DNA of 64,000 nt from Sphingomonas sp. IC-11 (GTDB taxonomy: Bacteria; Pseudomonadota; Alphaproteobacteria; Sphingomonadales; Sphingomonadaceae), in contig NZ_JAJNDU010000002.1 in NCBI RefSeq assembly GCF_021043365.1, positions 372,001 to 436,000 of the forward strand, given 5' to 3'. The notes under the pieces are model-generated. The model was given only the letters and a program-made list of their open reading frames with translations, did not search any database and was not told where the DNA came from. Shown here piece after piece: positions 56,498 to 64,000 of this stretch (positions are counted from its first letter, which is position 1; each line of letters begins with the position of its first letter). The position numbers and the translations under genes were made by a program.

Positions 56498-57052
56498 TCA
56501 GGCGGCGATCGCCATTCGGACCGGCGATTCATCCTCCTGGGCCAGATCAAGCGCGAGAACTGCGCTGTCGACGTCACGCCCCTGCGCCAGCGAATAACTG
56601 GGCTCGCGCCGTATCTCGCGAAAGCCGAGCTTCTCGAGAACCCGGCGCGAGGGGAGATTGTCGAGGTGATGGCGTGCCTCGATCCGGCGAACGGGCAACG
56701 CGTGCCGGGCCATGTCGACCACCGCGCGGGCTGCTTCAGTGGCATAGCCGCGTCCCCACGCCGAGGGCGTGAGCCAATAGCCAAGCTCCATCACGCCGCT
56801 GCCCTGATCGGTCAGCCCGATGCCGCCGACCAGCCGGGGATAGTCGCCCTCGTGTGTCAGGACGAAGAAGCGCGCATCGGTGGCGCTGCGCGGTATCGCC
56901 AGGAACGCCTCGGCATCGCCCCGAGTGTAAGGCCAGGGCAACCGGGCAAGCTTCATCGCCACATCCTCATGGGCAATGGCCTCAAGGAGGCTCGCCGCCT
57001 CTTCCGGCCATCCCGGCCGCAACGTTAGTCTCTTTGTCCGCGCGAACATTTG
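56498..57052 (-). CDS. GNAT family N-acetyltransferase
   Basis: A 184-residue GNAT of the RimJ/RimL-like group. It starts MFARTKRLTLRPGWPEEAASLL, and the acetyl-CoA site is ELGYWLTPSAWGRGYATEAARAVVDMA (R/Q-x-x-G-x-G/A). The following VRRIEARHHLDNLPSRRVLEKLGFRE is typical. The substrate could be a ribosomal protein, an amino acid or an antibiotic. It lies just beyond the rplU-rpmA terminator. Confidence 0.87.
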   Translation of the reverse strand, partial: QMFARTKRLTLRPGWPEEAASLLEAIAHEDVAMKLARLPWPYTRGDAEAFLAIPRSATDARFFVLTHEGDYPRLVGGIGLTDQGSGVMELGYWLTPSAWGRGYATEAARAVVDMARHALPVRRIEARHHLDNLPSRRVLEKLGFREIRREPSYSLAQGRDVDSAVLALDLAQEDESPVRMAIAA

Positions 57053-57127
57053 CGCCCTCCTCGCCTGACGCGCCGCTAGCCGGGCCCGATGACGAGCCGG
57101 CGACAGCACGGTGAATTGAGGGAGCAA

Positions 57128-57160
57128 TAAAAAAGGGAGCCTGGGCGGACCCGGCTCCCT
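57128..57160 (-). terminator. Rho-independent terminator of rplU-rpmA
   Basis: On the minus strand, GGGAGCC (57159-57153) pairs with GGCTCCC (57141-57135) across 11 nt and is followed by a run of six Ts. It lies about 70 bp after the rpmA stop and is the clearest intrinsic terminator in the window. Confidence 0.9.
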
Positions 57161-57231
57161 TGTCTGGTGGCTGGCCTCCCTAGCGGAGGCTCCGGATCGC
57201 CCTGGTGGGCAACCCGGATGGTCGCCCGATG

Positions 57232-57501
57232 TTATTCTGCCGCCTCGGCAATCATATCGACCGAACAGAATTTGCGGCCGAGCTTGCCCTCGTGGAACAC
57301 CACGCGGCCGTCGACGAGCGCAAAAAGAGTGTGGTCCTTGCCGATGCCGACGTTACGGCCCGGGTAGAACTTGGTCCCGCGCTGACGCACGAGAATGTTG
57401 CCAGCGATCGCTTCCTGACCGCCGAACTTCTTCACGCCAAGACGACGACCGGCCGAATCACGACCGTTACGCGACGAGCCGCCTGCTTTCTTATGTGCCA
57501 T
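57232..57501 (-). CDS. rpmA: 50S ribosomal protein L27
   Basis: An 89-residue protein with the bL27 signature [20 protein letters not shown], then LGVKKFGGQ and [29 protein letters not shown]. It sits at the peptidyl transferase centre. It follows rplU with a 24-nt gap and ends before a strong terminator. Confidence 0.98.
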   Translation of the reverse strand: MAHKKAGGSSRNGRDSAGRRLGVKKFGGQEAIAGNILVRQRGTKFYPGRNVGIGKDHTLFALVDGRVVFHEGKLGRKFCSVDMIAEAAE

Positions 57502-57525
57502 TGTGCTTGCTCCTTACGCTTCGCG

Positions 57526-57831
57526 TTATGCCTGCGCGCCGATCGACACGATCTTCAGGATCGTGTGGTTCTGGCGGTGGCCGTTGCGGCGGCGATAATT
57601 GTGACGGCGACGCTTCTTGAAGACGATGACCTTCTCACCCTTCGCCTGCGCGATGATCTCGGCAGCGACGGTGAGTCCGTCGGTCGGCTTCAGCTCCGAA
57701 CCTTCGCCGGCCAGCAGCACGTCGCTCAGCGTAACGGAGGCGCCGGCATCGCCCTCCAGCTTCTCGACGACGATCTTGTCTCCGGCGGCAACGCGATACT
57801 GCTTGCCGCCCGTGCGCACGACTGCGAACAT
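57526..57831 (-). CDS. rplU: 50S ribosomal protein L21
   Basis: A 101-residue protein with [39 protein letters not shown] and the C-terminal [19 protein letters not shown], all diagnostic of bL21. It is the first gene of the rplU-rpmA operon. Confidence 0.98.
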   Translation of the reverse strand: MFAVVRTGGKQYRVAAGDKIVVEKLEGDAGASVTLSDVLLAGEGSELKPTDGLTVAAEIIAQAKGEKVIVFKKRRRHNYRRRNGHRQNHTILKIVSIGAQA

Positions 57832-57856
57832 GGCCTGACTCTATCCAAATGCTTGT

Positions 57857-57877
57857 GCCCGGACCGGACAACCGGGC
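57857..57877 (-). promoter_or_regulatory. Leader hairpin upstream of rplU
   Basis: gcccgg (57857-57862) and ccgggc (57872-57877) pair across 9 nt, ending 25 bp before the rplU start on the minus strand. L21 leaders are known to fold in several bacteria, so a control role is possible. Confidence 0.35.
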
Positions 57878-57891
57878 CAGGAGGAACGGCG

Positions 57892-57920
57892 CAGCTAGTA
57901 GAATCGCTGCGCATTGTCAA
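57892..57920 (-). promoter_or_regulatory. Candidate sigma-70 promoter of rplU-rpmA
   Basis: On the minus strand, TTGACA (57920-57915) is a perfect -35 box. The best -10 candidates are TACTAG (57900-57895) at 14-nt spacing or TAGCTG (57897-57892) at 17-nt spacing; neither is strong. It lies about 60-90 bp before rplU. Confidence 0.4.
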
Positions 57921-57946
57921 CGCGCGGGTGGCGCTTGAGCGCTTCT

Positions 57947-58324
57947 CTAGTGACGATGTTCGCGCTTCAGCAGGTAACGCCCATCGCTGAAGCCATTGAA
58001 CAGGCCGGCGATCGCCGGGTGATCCACGGGCTCCTCGCTTTCATCATGAACGAGGTTCTGCTGGCTGACGTAAGCGACGTACGTCGATTCGGCGTTCTCC
58101 GCGAGCAAGTGGTAGAACGGCTGGTCCTTGCGCGGGCGAATGCTCTCCGGGATCGACTGGTACCATTCCTCGGTGTTGGCGAAGACAGGATCGACATCGA
58201 ACACGACGCCGCGGAAATCGAGCATGCGATGCCGCACCACATCGCCGATAGAGAATCGCGCGTGTGCTACGGCCGGCGCATCAAGGACGCCGTCGATCAA
58301 GGTGTGGCTGGTGGCAGCTGACAT
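57947..58324 (-). CDS. hspQ: Heat shock protein HspQ
   Basis: A 125-residue protein with RFSIGDVVRHRMLDFRGVVFDVDPVFANTEEWY, QPFYHLLAENAESTYVAYVSQQNLV and the closing DGRYLLKREHRH. This is the HspQ (hemimethylated-DNA-binding/YccV) fold. It serves as an adaptor for Lon or as a substrate modulator. It lies upstream of rplU on the same strand with its own promoter region near 58330. Confidence 0.9.
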   Translation of the reverse strand: MSAATSHTLIDGVLDAPAVAHARFSIGDVVRHRMLDFRGVVFDVDPVFANTEEWYQSIPESIRPRKDQPFYHLLAENAESTYVAYVSQQNLVHDESEEPVDHPAIAGLFNGFSDGRYLLKREHRH

Positions 58325-58445
58325 GTCGTCAATCTAGTAGATGTTGCGCGCTGCACAAGCAGGCGCTTGCGTATCCCGAACAACCGCGTTAGAGGCGCCG
58401 CCTTCGATCGCCCGGTCCGCCCCTTGAAGCGCCGGAAGCCTCTGC

Positions 58446-58535
<90 letters not shown>

Positions 58536-58622
58536 CGGCTTTCCTAACCGATTGTTGTCCCTCAACTATCTCGCAAATCGTCGCTTTTTCACCGTCCGGG
58601 TGCTACAAAGTGATGCTACAAA

Positions 58623-59346
58623 ATGCGGTTGATGGCGCATGTGCGAAGATCGTCTGATGGTCGATTCGAAGTGCGAGTTGTCGTCCCAAAAACCCTCCGA
58701 TCGACGATCGGAAAGACGAACTTGACGCAGCGCCTCGGGCGGCTTTCGAAATCGGACATCAATCGTCGCGCGGCCCCGGTGATAGAACGATTTCAGGAGC
58801 AGATTGAGCAGGCGCGCTTGGGCATGTTCGTCCGTCGATTCGACTTGCCCACGAATGCCGTGAAAATCGTTTCGACGATCAACCAGCCCGCGCCGATGTA
58901 TCTTCCACTAATGGCCTTGTTCGGCGGCTATAATGTAACTGGACAGTGCCTGGAACGCGGATGAAAGCCTAGGAGACGCATCAGGTGCCGTTAAGTGACG
59001 CGGCTTTATCGATCCTGGCTTGATCCAAACCGGAGACTCTGAAGCTCAGCGCCTGGCCTTTCCTGCGCGGCGTGGTGGAATGATGTCGGACATGGCAATG
59101 TCGCAGCTGCTGAAGCGCATTCGCCGCGCGGACATCGCGGTGCACGGCTTCCGGTCAACTTGCCGTGACTGGGCTGGGGAGGCCACCAACTTCGCTCGCG
59201 AGGAAATTGAAATGGTGCTTGCTCGTACCATTACGTCCGCCACAGAGCGCGGCTATCGCCGAGGTCGCGCGCTCGACAAACGACGGGAGCTAATGGCGGC
59301 TTGGGCCGATTACTGCGCTGGCACCAGTGACGCCGCTCATGAGTAG
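58623..59346 (+). pseudogene. Decayed P4-type tyrosine-recombinase integrase
   Basis: Two fragments in different frames. 58623-58964 reads MAHVRRSSDGRFEVRVVVPKTLR and QRLGRLSKSDINRRA, an integrase N-terminal region. 59020-59346 reads AFPARRGGMMSDMAMSQLL and VHGFRSTCRDWAGEATNFAREEIE, the C-terminal catalytic part with conserved HxxR. The middle domain is lost, a frameshift separates the halves, and the usual LAHT His is Arg (VLARTITSATERGYRRG), so it is inactive. It lies 87 bp downstream of tRNA-Ser, the usual target site for such integrases. Confidence 0.85.
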
Positions 59347-59832
59347 CCCGGCCACAGCCGATAACCTCATCGCGCTCGTTGATGACCGAATTGGGGGGGG
59401 GAGCGGCCAGTCCGGTTTCGGGCGGTCGACCGCGGTAAGCTCCCGCTCATTCAGGAAGCGGCACAGACGGGCACGAACGCCAGTTGAGGGTGGATTGCAG
59501 ACCGGCCGTTTTGAAGCGCCACATCAGCTAGAGCGGTCCTTCGTTCAGGCTCAGCGAGGCAAGCCACGCGCGTCCTTCTAGGCCGTTCAAACGGCTAATT
59601 CGGGGGTCACGAGAGTTGCAGTTCGTTTAGGCTGCCCAATGCCCGGCTCTTCAAGGGAATTGCCCGCCAGAACGAGGACCCGATAGTGGATTAGCTATAG
59701 GCTTGCCGATCCGCCCGCCGTTGGGACAGTTTCTCGGGTTGCAGCAACGTTCTCCCGAACGAAAATCAGCTTTGCCCACTCGACAGATCGCGGAGCGTCG
59801 CACAAGAAGATGCTGATCTAGGGGGGATTTTC
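59347..59832. other. Degraded intergenic DNA between the integrase relic and the giant repeat gene
   Basis: About 490 bp with no convincing gene. A G9 homopolymer lies at 59393-59401 and several frames are short and broken. Local GC is lower than in the flanking coding DNA. The last 130 bp probably contain the promoter and leader of the downstream gene, whose ribosome site AGGGGGG precedes the ATG by about 6 bp. Confidence 0.4.
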
Positions 59833-62800
59833 ATGGCTGGGATTATTGCGCCGCGTGGACGCCGGATGGGCCGCTATGGCCTGAGCGCGAGCGCCATCAC
59901 GCTGGCAGTCGTTCTGGCCGGCCCCGCTACCGCGCAATGCACCCCCGATCCGACCATCTCCGGCGGGACTATCAACTGCACCGGCAGCGATGCCGACGGG
60001 CTGACCGTCGTGACCGACAACACCACCGTTATCGTCGCGCGCGGGGCGAGCGTGCAGCCGCGCGCGGCGGCGGCGGCGATCACTACGCTGGGCCAAGGCA
60101 ACACGCTGCGCGTTGCAGGGCTGGTCGATGGCGGCGCCGCCAAGGCGGGCGTGTTCGTGACGACGGGCGATCCGCGCACCGTGCCGTGCGATCCCTACGC
60201 CGGCGCTTCGCCGATCTATTGCGTCCCAGGCTCGACGCAGACGATCTATCCCTCGTCGAGAGCGGCAATCGACGTCGTGGCGGGCGGGACGATCTCGGGC
60301 GCGCAGGGCATCCTCGTGCGCCGCAGCCCCGCCAACACCGTCGGCTTCGTCAGCGCGACGATCACCAACGCCGGGACGATCGCGGGCACTGCGGGCGAGG
60401 CAATCCTCGCCGACCAGACCGGCTTCGGCGGCCTGTCGGTGTACAATCGCGCCGGCGGGCGGATCACCGGCGGGATCGCGGGCACCGTCTCCTACGTCGA
60501 CAATGCCGGGACGATCGACGGCGTCGGCCGCGCCGCGATCGCCTCGACGCAGGCGGGGCTCAACATCGTCAACACCGGCTCGATCGTGTCGAGCGGCACG
60601 CCCGCGACGGTCAGCGGCGGCGGCTTCGTCACGATCAGCAACGCGGCGGGCGCGACAATCGGCGGCAGTGCGACCGCGATCCGCACCACCGGCACCCTCA
60701 ACCTCACCAACGCCGGCACCATCAACGGCTCGGTCGTCTCGACCGCGCCATCGGGGCAAGGCAGCACAATCGACACGCGCAGCGGCACGATCAACGGCAG
60801 CCTCACGCTCGGCGCGGGCGACGACACGCTGCGCGCGCGGTTCGACGCGGCGAGCGGGCGTGTCTCCTCGATCACCGGCGCGATCGACGGCGGCGCGGGC
60901 ACCGACACGCTGGCGATTGGGATCGATGCCGACACGACGATCACGCGCACCGTACTGCCGACCAATTTCGAGCTGCTCGGGCTCGACCTGTCGAACAACG
61001 CCACCGCGACGCTCGCCACCGGCTTCACCACGGGCAACGGCGTCGCGCTGTCGGGCAGCGGTACCGTGGTCAACAACACCGCGCTGGTGACGGGCGGACC
61101 GGCGGTGACGACCAGCTTCGGTTCTGGCGGCTTCGGGCTCACCTTCGACAATCGCGGCACGATCACCGCGACCTTCGCCAACGCCGGCCCCGCGACGACC
61201 GGCCAGTTCGCGGTCGGATCGCCCGATACGGTGACGAACAGCGGCACGATCACGTCGCTCGGCGGCCCGGGCGTGCGTGCGTTCCGGCAGCTGACCAACA
61301 GCGGCAGCATCACCGCGAGCGGCACCGCGGCGTCGGTCGACAGCTTCGGCGCGTTCGTCAACAGCGGCACGATCCGCTCGACCGGCGGGATCGGCGCCAG
61401 CCTCTACGCCGGCGGCGCGACGGCGTCGACCAACAGCGGCACGATCGCGGGCGCGACCACCGGCGTCGCGCTGCTCGGCGGACGGCTGACCAACAGCGGA
61501 ACGATCACCGGCGGCACCACGGGCGTGACGCTGAGCGGCGCGACGCTCGTCAACGCGGCGGGCGGTCAGATCAGCGGCGGCACGCTGGCGATCGCCAGCA
61601 GCGGCAGTTCGGGCGGCATCGTCAACGCCGGCACGATCGCCGGCAGTGTCGATCTCACCTTGCCCTTCTTCTACGATTACGGCGACGACCTGTTCGTCGA
61701 CGACGGCGGCAGCGTCGCCGGCGCGATCCGGCTGGGCGGCGGCAACGACGAACTGGTGGTGACGCTGGGCGGCGATCCGGCGCGCCCGCTCGCCGGGGCG
61801 ACCGGCGGGGTCGATGCCGGTGACGGTTACGACACGCTGCGCACGCGCGTCACCGCCGATGGCAGCGCGACACTCGCGCTCACCGGCGGGTTCGAGGCGC
61901 TCGCCTACGAACTGTCGAACGATGCCGCGCTGACGCTGACCGCGCCGCAGCCGATCGCGACCTCGATCGGGCTCGCCGGCAACGGCAGCGTGACGCTGAA
62001 CGGCGCGATCTCGACCGCCGATCGCACGCTCGTCGACGCGACGATCCTCACCGTCGCGCAGCTGACCGAGGGGCTCGCCGGGCCGGCGCGCGACCTCGCG
62101 ATCGTCAACAACGGCAATCTTGCGCTGACGGTCGGATCGCAAAACTTTGCCTACAACCTCGCCGCGATCCTCGGCGACACCGCCGATCTCACGAACAACG
62201 GCACGATCAGCGTCATCAACACGCCGGGCAGCTATTATGCCGGCGGGGCGGTGTTCACCGGCGACAGTTTGGCCAATGCCGGCACGATCACGCTGACGGG
62301 CGGCGGCACTGCGGTAGACAGCGTGCGCGCGGTGACCAACAGCGGCAGGATCACGGCATTCGGCACCACATCGGGTGCCAATGCGTCGACCGCCATGGGC
62401 GTCGCCAACGTCACCACGCTGACCAACACCGGCACGATCCGCAGCGACGGCACCGCCGTGCAGAGCGGGTTCGGCAACAGCACGATCACCAACAGCGGCA
62501 CGATCGAGAGCACGCGCGGCACCGCGATCGTCGGCGGCTATACCGGCACGATCGTCAACGAGGCGGGCGGGACGATCCGCGGCGTCACCGCGGTCCAGCT
62601 GGGTGGCGGCGCGCTGATCAACCGTGGCACGATCGTAGGTGACGTCGCTGCTTATGCCTACTCTTACGCGCCGGCGGTCTATATCGCCGATGGCGGCACG
62701 CTTAGCGGCAATCTCACCTTCGGCAGCGGTCAGGACACGTTCGCCGCGTTCGGCGAGACGACCGGCGTCAGCGGCACGGTCGACGGCGGGGCGGGGATCG

Positions 62801-64000
62801 ACACGCTGATCCAGGCGCGCCGGACGAGCGGCACCGTCACGCTCGGCGCGCTTGCCGTCACCAATTTCGAGGTCGAGGGCGTGCGCGCGCTCGGCAGCGA
62901 CACGGTGGTGACGATCGCCGCGCCGGCACCGTTCGCGCGCGACCTCGCGCTGTCGGGCGACGGCACGATCGTCAACACCGCGGCGATCACCGGCGCGGTG
63001 CTCGCCTATCCTACCTATGGCAGCGACCCGACGGTTGTCGGCCTCACCACGCCGATTGCGCTTGAGAACCAGGGCACGATCGACGGTGGCGTCGAGGGCC
63101 GGGTGCGGAGCCTTATCAATACGGGCACGATCGGCAGCGCGAGCCTCACCGGGCAGGCGGTGAACCTCGACACGATCGATACGCTCGCGTTCGACAATGG
63201 CGGCACGATCGCCAACGATCGCGAACAGACCGCCGTCGTCCTGCAGGGCTATGGCGCCAGCGCGATCACCGCAGGCAACAGCGGCACGATCGACGGCGGG
63301 GTCTCGGTCGGGCTCCAGCAATATCAGAGCTTCCCGCCGGCCGGAACGCCGGCGTCGCTCACCGCCTCGCTCACCAACAGCGGTACGATCATCAACGGCG
63401 AGAGCGCGGTGGCGATCGCCGTCGACGTGTCGAACGGCGTCACGGGCAAGGCGACGCTCGCCAACAGCGGCACGATCACCGCGACCGGCGAAGCGGCGCT
63501 CGGCGCCTATATCCAGCTCTACGGCTATTCGGGCGCGGCCGGCAGCGGCACGATCGACGTCGCCAACACGGGCACGATCAGCGCCAACAGCGGCGGCACG
63601 GTCGGCAGCTTCACCTTCCCCGACGGCGAGACGATCAGCTTCACCGATCCCGCCGCGGCGCTGTGGCTGAGCGGGCGCAACGCCGCGGGCGTCACCGCCA
63701 GTGTCGCCAACGACGGCACGATCGAGGCGACGGGCACGCGCTCGGTCGCGCTGATCGCGCTCGACGCCGCGCTTGACCTCACCAACACGGGCACGATCCG
63801 CGGCGGCGCGGGCACCATCCTGGCGGCGGACGACCAGCTCGGCGCGCTCGCCGGCGCGCCCTATCTCGCCGGTGCGGTCCAGACGACCGGAACGGGCAGC
63901 GACCGCATCGTCAACACCGGCACGATCATCGGCTCGATCGCACTCGGCGCGGGCGACGACCGGATCGAGAACAGCGGCCGGATCGCGGGCGACGTGTTCC
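59833..64000 (+). CDS. Giant secreted beta-helix repeat protein (probable autotransporter passenger), 3' end beyond window
   Basis: From ATG 59833 the frame stays open to the window edge (about 1389 codons). Residues 1-34 form a Sec signal peptide (ITLAVVLAGPATA, then Q). Four cysteines at about residues 36, 49, 119 and 130 may form two disulfides near the N-terminus. The rest is built of more than 20 irregular N-x-GTI units (NSGTI, NTGTI, NAGTI) about 15-35 residues apart, interspersed with GAGDDT-like turns and GGAGTDTL segments. This is the pattern of a beta-helical passenger; a C-terminal barrel would be outside the window. The function is probably surface adhesion. Confidence 0.85.
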   Translation, partial: MAGIIAPRGRRMGRYGLSASAITLAVVLAGPATAQCTPDPTISGGTINCTGSDADGLTVVTDNTTVIVARGASVQPRAAAAAITTLGQGNTLRVAGLVDGGAAKAGVFVTTGDPRTVPCDPYAGASPIYCVPGSTQTIYPSSRAAIDVVAGGTISGAQGILVRRSPANTVGFVSATITNAGTIAGTAGEAILADQTGFGGLSVYNRAGGRITGGIAGTVSYVDNAGTIDGVGRAAIASTQAGLNIVNTGSIVSSGTPATVSGGGFVTISNAAGATIGGSATAIRTTGTLNLTNAGTINGSVVSTAPSGQGSTIDTRSGTINGSLTLGAGDDTLRARFDAASGRVSSITGAIDGGAGTDTLAIGIDADTTITRTVLPTNFELLGLDLSNNATATLATGFTTGNGVALSGSGTVVNNTALVTGGPAVTTSFGSGGFGLTFDNRGTITATFANAGPATTGQFAVGSPDTVTNSGTITSLGGPGVRAFRQLTNSGSITASGTAASVDSFGAFVNSGTIRSTGGIGASLYAGGATASTNSGTIAGATTGVALLGGRLTNSGTITGGTTGVTLSGATLVNAAGGQISGGTLAIASSGSSGGIVNAGTIAGSVDLTLPFFYDYGDDLFVDDGGSVAGAIRLGGGNDELVVTLGGDPARPLAGATGGVDAGDGYDTLRTRVTADGSATLALTGGFEALAYELSNDAALTLTAPQPIATSIGLAGNGSVTLNGAISTADRTLVDATILTVAQLTEGLAGPARDLAIVNNGNLALTVGSQNFAYNLAAILGDTADLTNNGTISVINTPGSYYAGGAVFTGDSLANAGTITLTGGGTAVDSVRAVTNSGRITAFGTTSGANASTAMGVANVTTLTNTGTIRSDGTAVQSGFGNSTITNSGTIESTRGTAIVGGYTGTIVNEAGGTIRGVTAVQLGGGALINRGTIVGDVAAYAYSYAPAVYIADGGTLSGNLTFGSGQDTFAAFGETTGVSGTVDGGAGIDTLIQARRTSGTVTLGALAVTNFEVEGVRALGSDTVVTIAAPAPFARDLALSGDGTIVNTAAITGAVLAYPTYGSDPTVVGLTTPIALENQGTIDGGVEGRVRSLINTGTIGSASLTGQAVNLDTIDTLAFDNGGTIANDREQTAVVLQGYGASAITAGNSGTIDGGVSVGLQQYQSFPPAGTPASLTASLTNSGTIINGESAVAIAVDVSNGVTGKATLANSGTITATGEAALGAYIQLYGYSGAAGSGTIDVANTGTISANSGGTVGSFTFPDGETISFTDPAAALWLSGRNAAGVTASVANDGTIEATGTRSVALIALDAALDLTNTGTIRGGAGTILAADDQLGALAGAPYLAGAVQTTGTGSDRIVNTGTIIGSIALGAGDDRIENSGRIAGDVF

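Noticed and set aside
59393..59401. G9 homopolymer as a phase-variation tract
   Set aside because: It lies in DNA without a convincing gene, and no reading frame of interest is switched by it.
59818..63321. A 1167-codon open frame on the minus strand opposite the giant repeat gene
   Set aside because: It has no signal peptide, membrane segment or recognisable domain, and its composition (Arg, Ala, Asp, Val-rich) is that of an antisense frame of a GC-rich repeat gene. The plus-strand frame has a signal peptide, a ribosome site and clear protein repeats.
60000..64000. Regular DNA repeats that might be a CRISPR array
   Set aside because: The repeats are irregular in length, lie in a continuous reading frame and encode N-x-GTI protein units; there are no constant repeats with unique spacers and no cas genes.

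Overview
The window is GC-rich, gene-dense DNA from an alphaproteobacterium, most likely a Sphingomonadaceae member (Sphingomonas-like). This rests on the gene complement and order: cyoABCD-surf1 joined to a RegB/RegA redox pair, hisC-tyrA back to back with metX-metW, a COQ9 homologue, HWE-type histidine kinases, TonB-era surface glycan genes and HspQ. The species assignment is inference, because no rRNA gene is present.

Layout. 1-2.7 kb: a truncated Na+/H+ antiporter, a small zinc-finger-like protein and a GAF-PAS-GGDEF protein. 2.7-9.5 kb (minus strand): a tightly overlapping operon cyoA-cyoB-cyoC-cyoD-surf1-regB-regA, i.e. a quinol oxidase with its assembly factor and a redox-sensing two-component system. 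A divergent MFS transporter follows, separated from it by a perfect 9+1+9 palindrome. 11-20.4 kb: housekeeping genes (trhO, tRNA-Leu, a zinc-ribbon membrane protein, ftsE-ftsX, a DUF218 protein, plsC, tyrA, hisC, metX, metW). 20.3-30.1 kb: a single-domain receiver facing an HWE histidine kinase, ssb behind feoA-feoB, coq9, an EamA transporter, an old yellow enzyme and a hybrid PAS histidine kinase.

30.2-52.4 kb is the accessory part: two surface-glycan gene sets around a core segment holding dnaA. The first (30.3-38.05 kb, minus) is a seven-gene polycistron in which the six enzyme genes overlap by 4 nt at each junction: two sugar-nucleotide epimerases, a GT4-type transferase, two CgeB-like glycosyltransferases, a CgeB-like glycosyltransferase fused to a UDP-glucuronate decarboxylase, and a 51-residue charged protein. 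The second (42.3-52.4 kb) holds a four-module GT2/sulfotransferase fusion, two stand-alone proteins with sulfotransferase-type P-loops, a GT2-GT4 fusion with three N-terminal tandem repeats, and an epimerase. Together they look like machinery for a glycan that is decorated, possibly sulfated; no polymerase, flippase or PAPS synthesis gene is in the window.

52.4-58.3 kb returns to core genes (ychF, a TIGR02466-like protein, obgE, a DUF1294 protein, a TetR regulator, a GNAT acetyltransferase, rplU-rpmA, hspQ). At 58.4 kb a tRNA-Ser(CGA) gene is followed directly by a decayed P4-type integrase. Beyond it, a giant secreted beta-helix repeat protein (probably an autotransporter passenger) starts at 59.8 kb and runs off the right edge. 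This end looks like the start of a genomic island integrated at tRNA-Ser.

No rRNA, CRISPR array, intact transposase or intact insertion sequence was seen.
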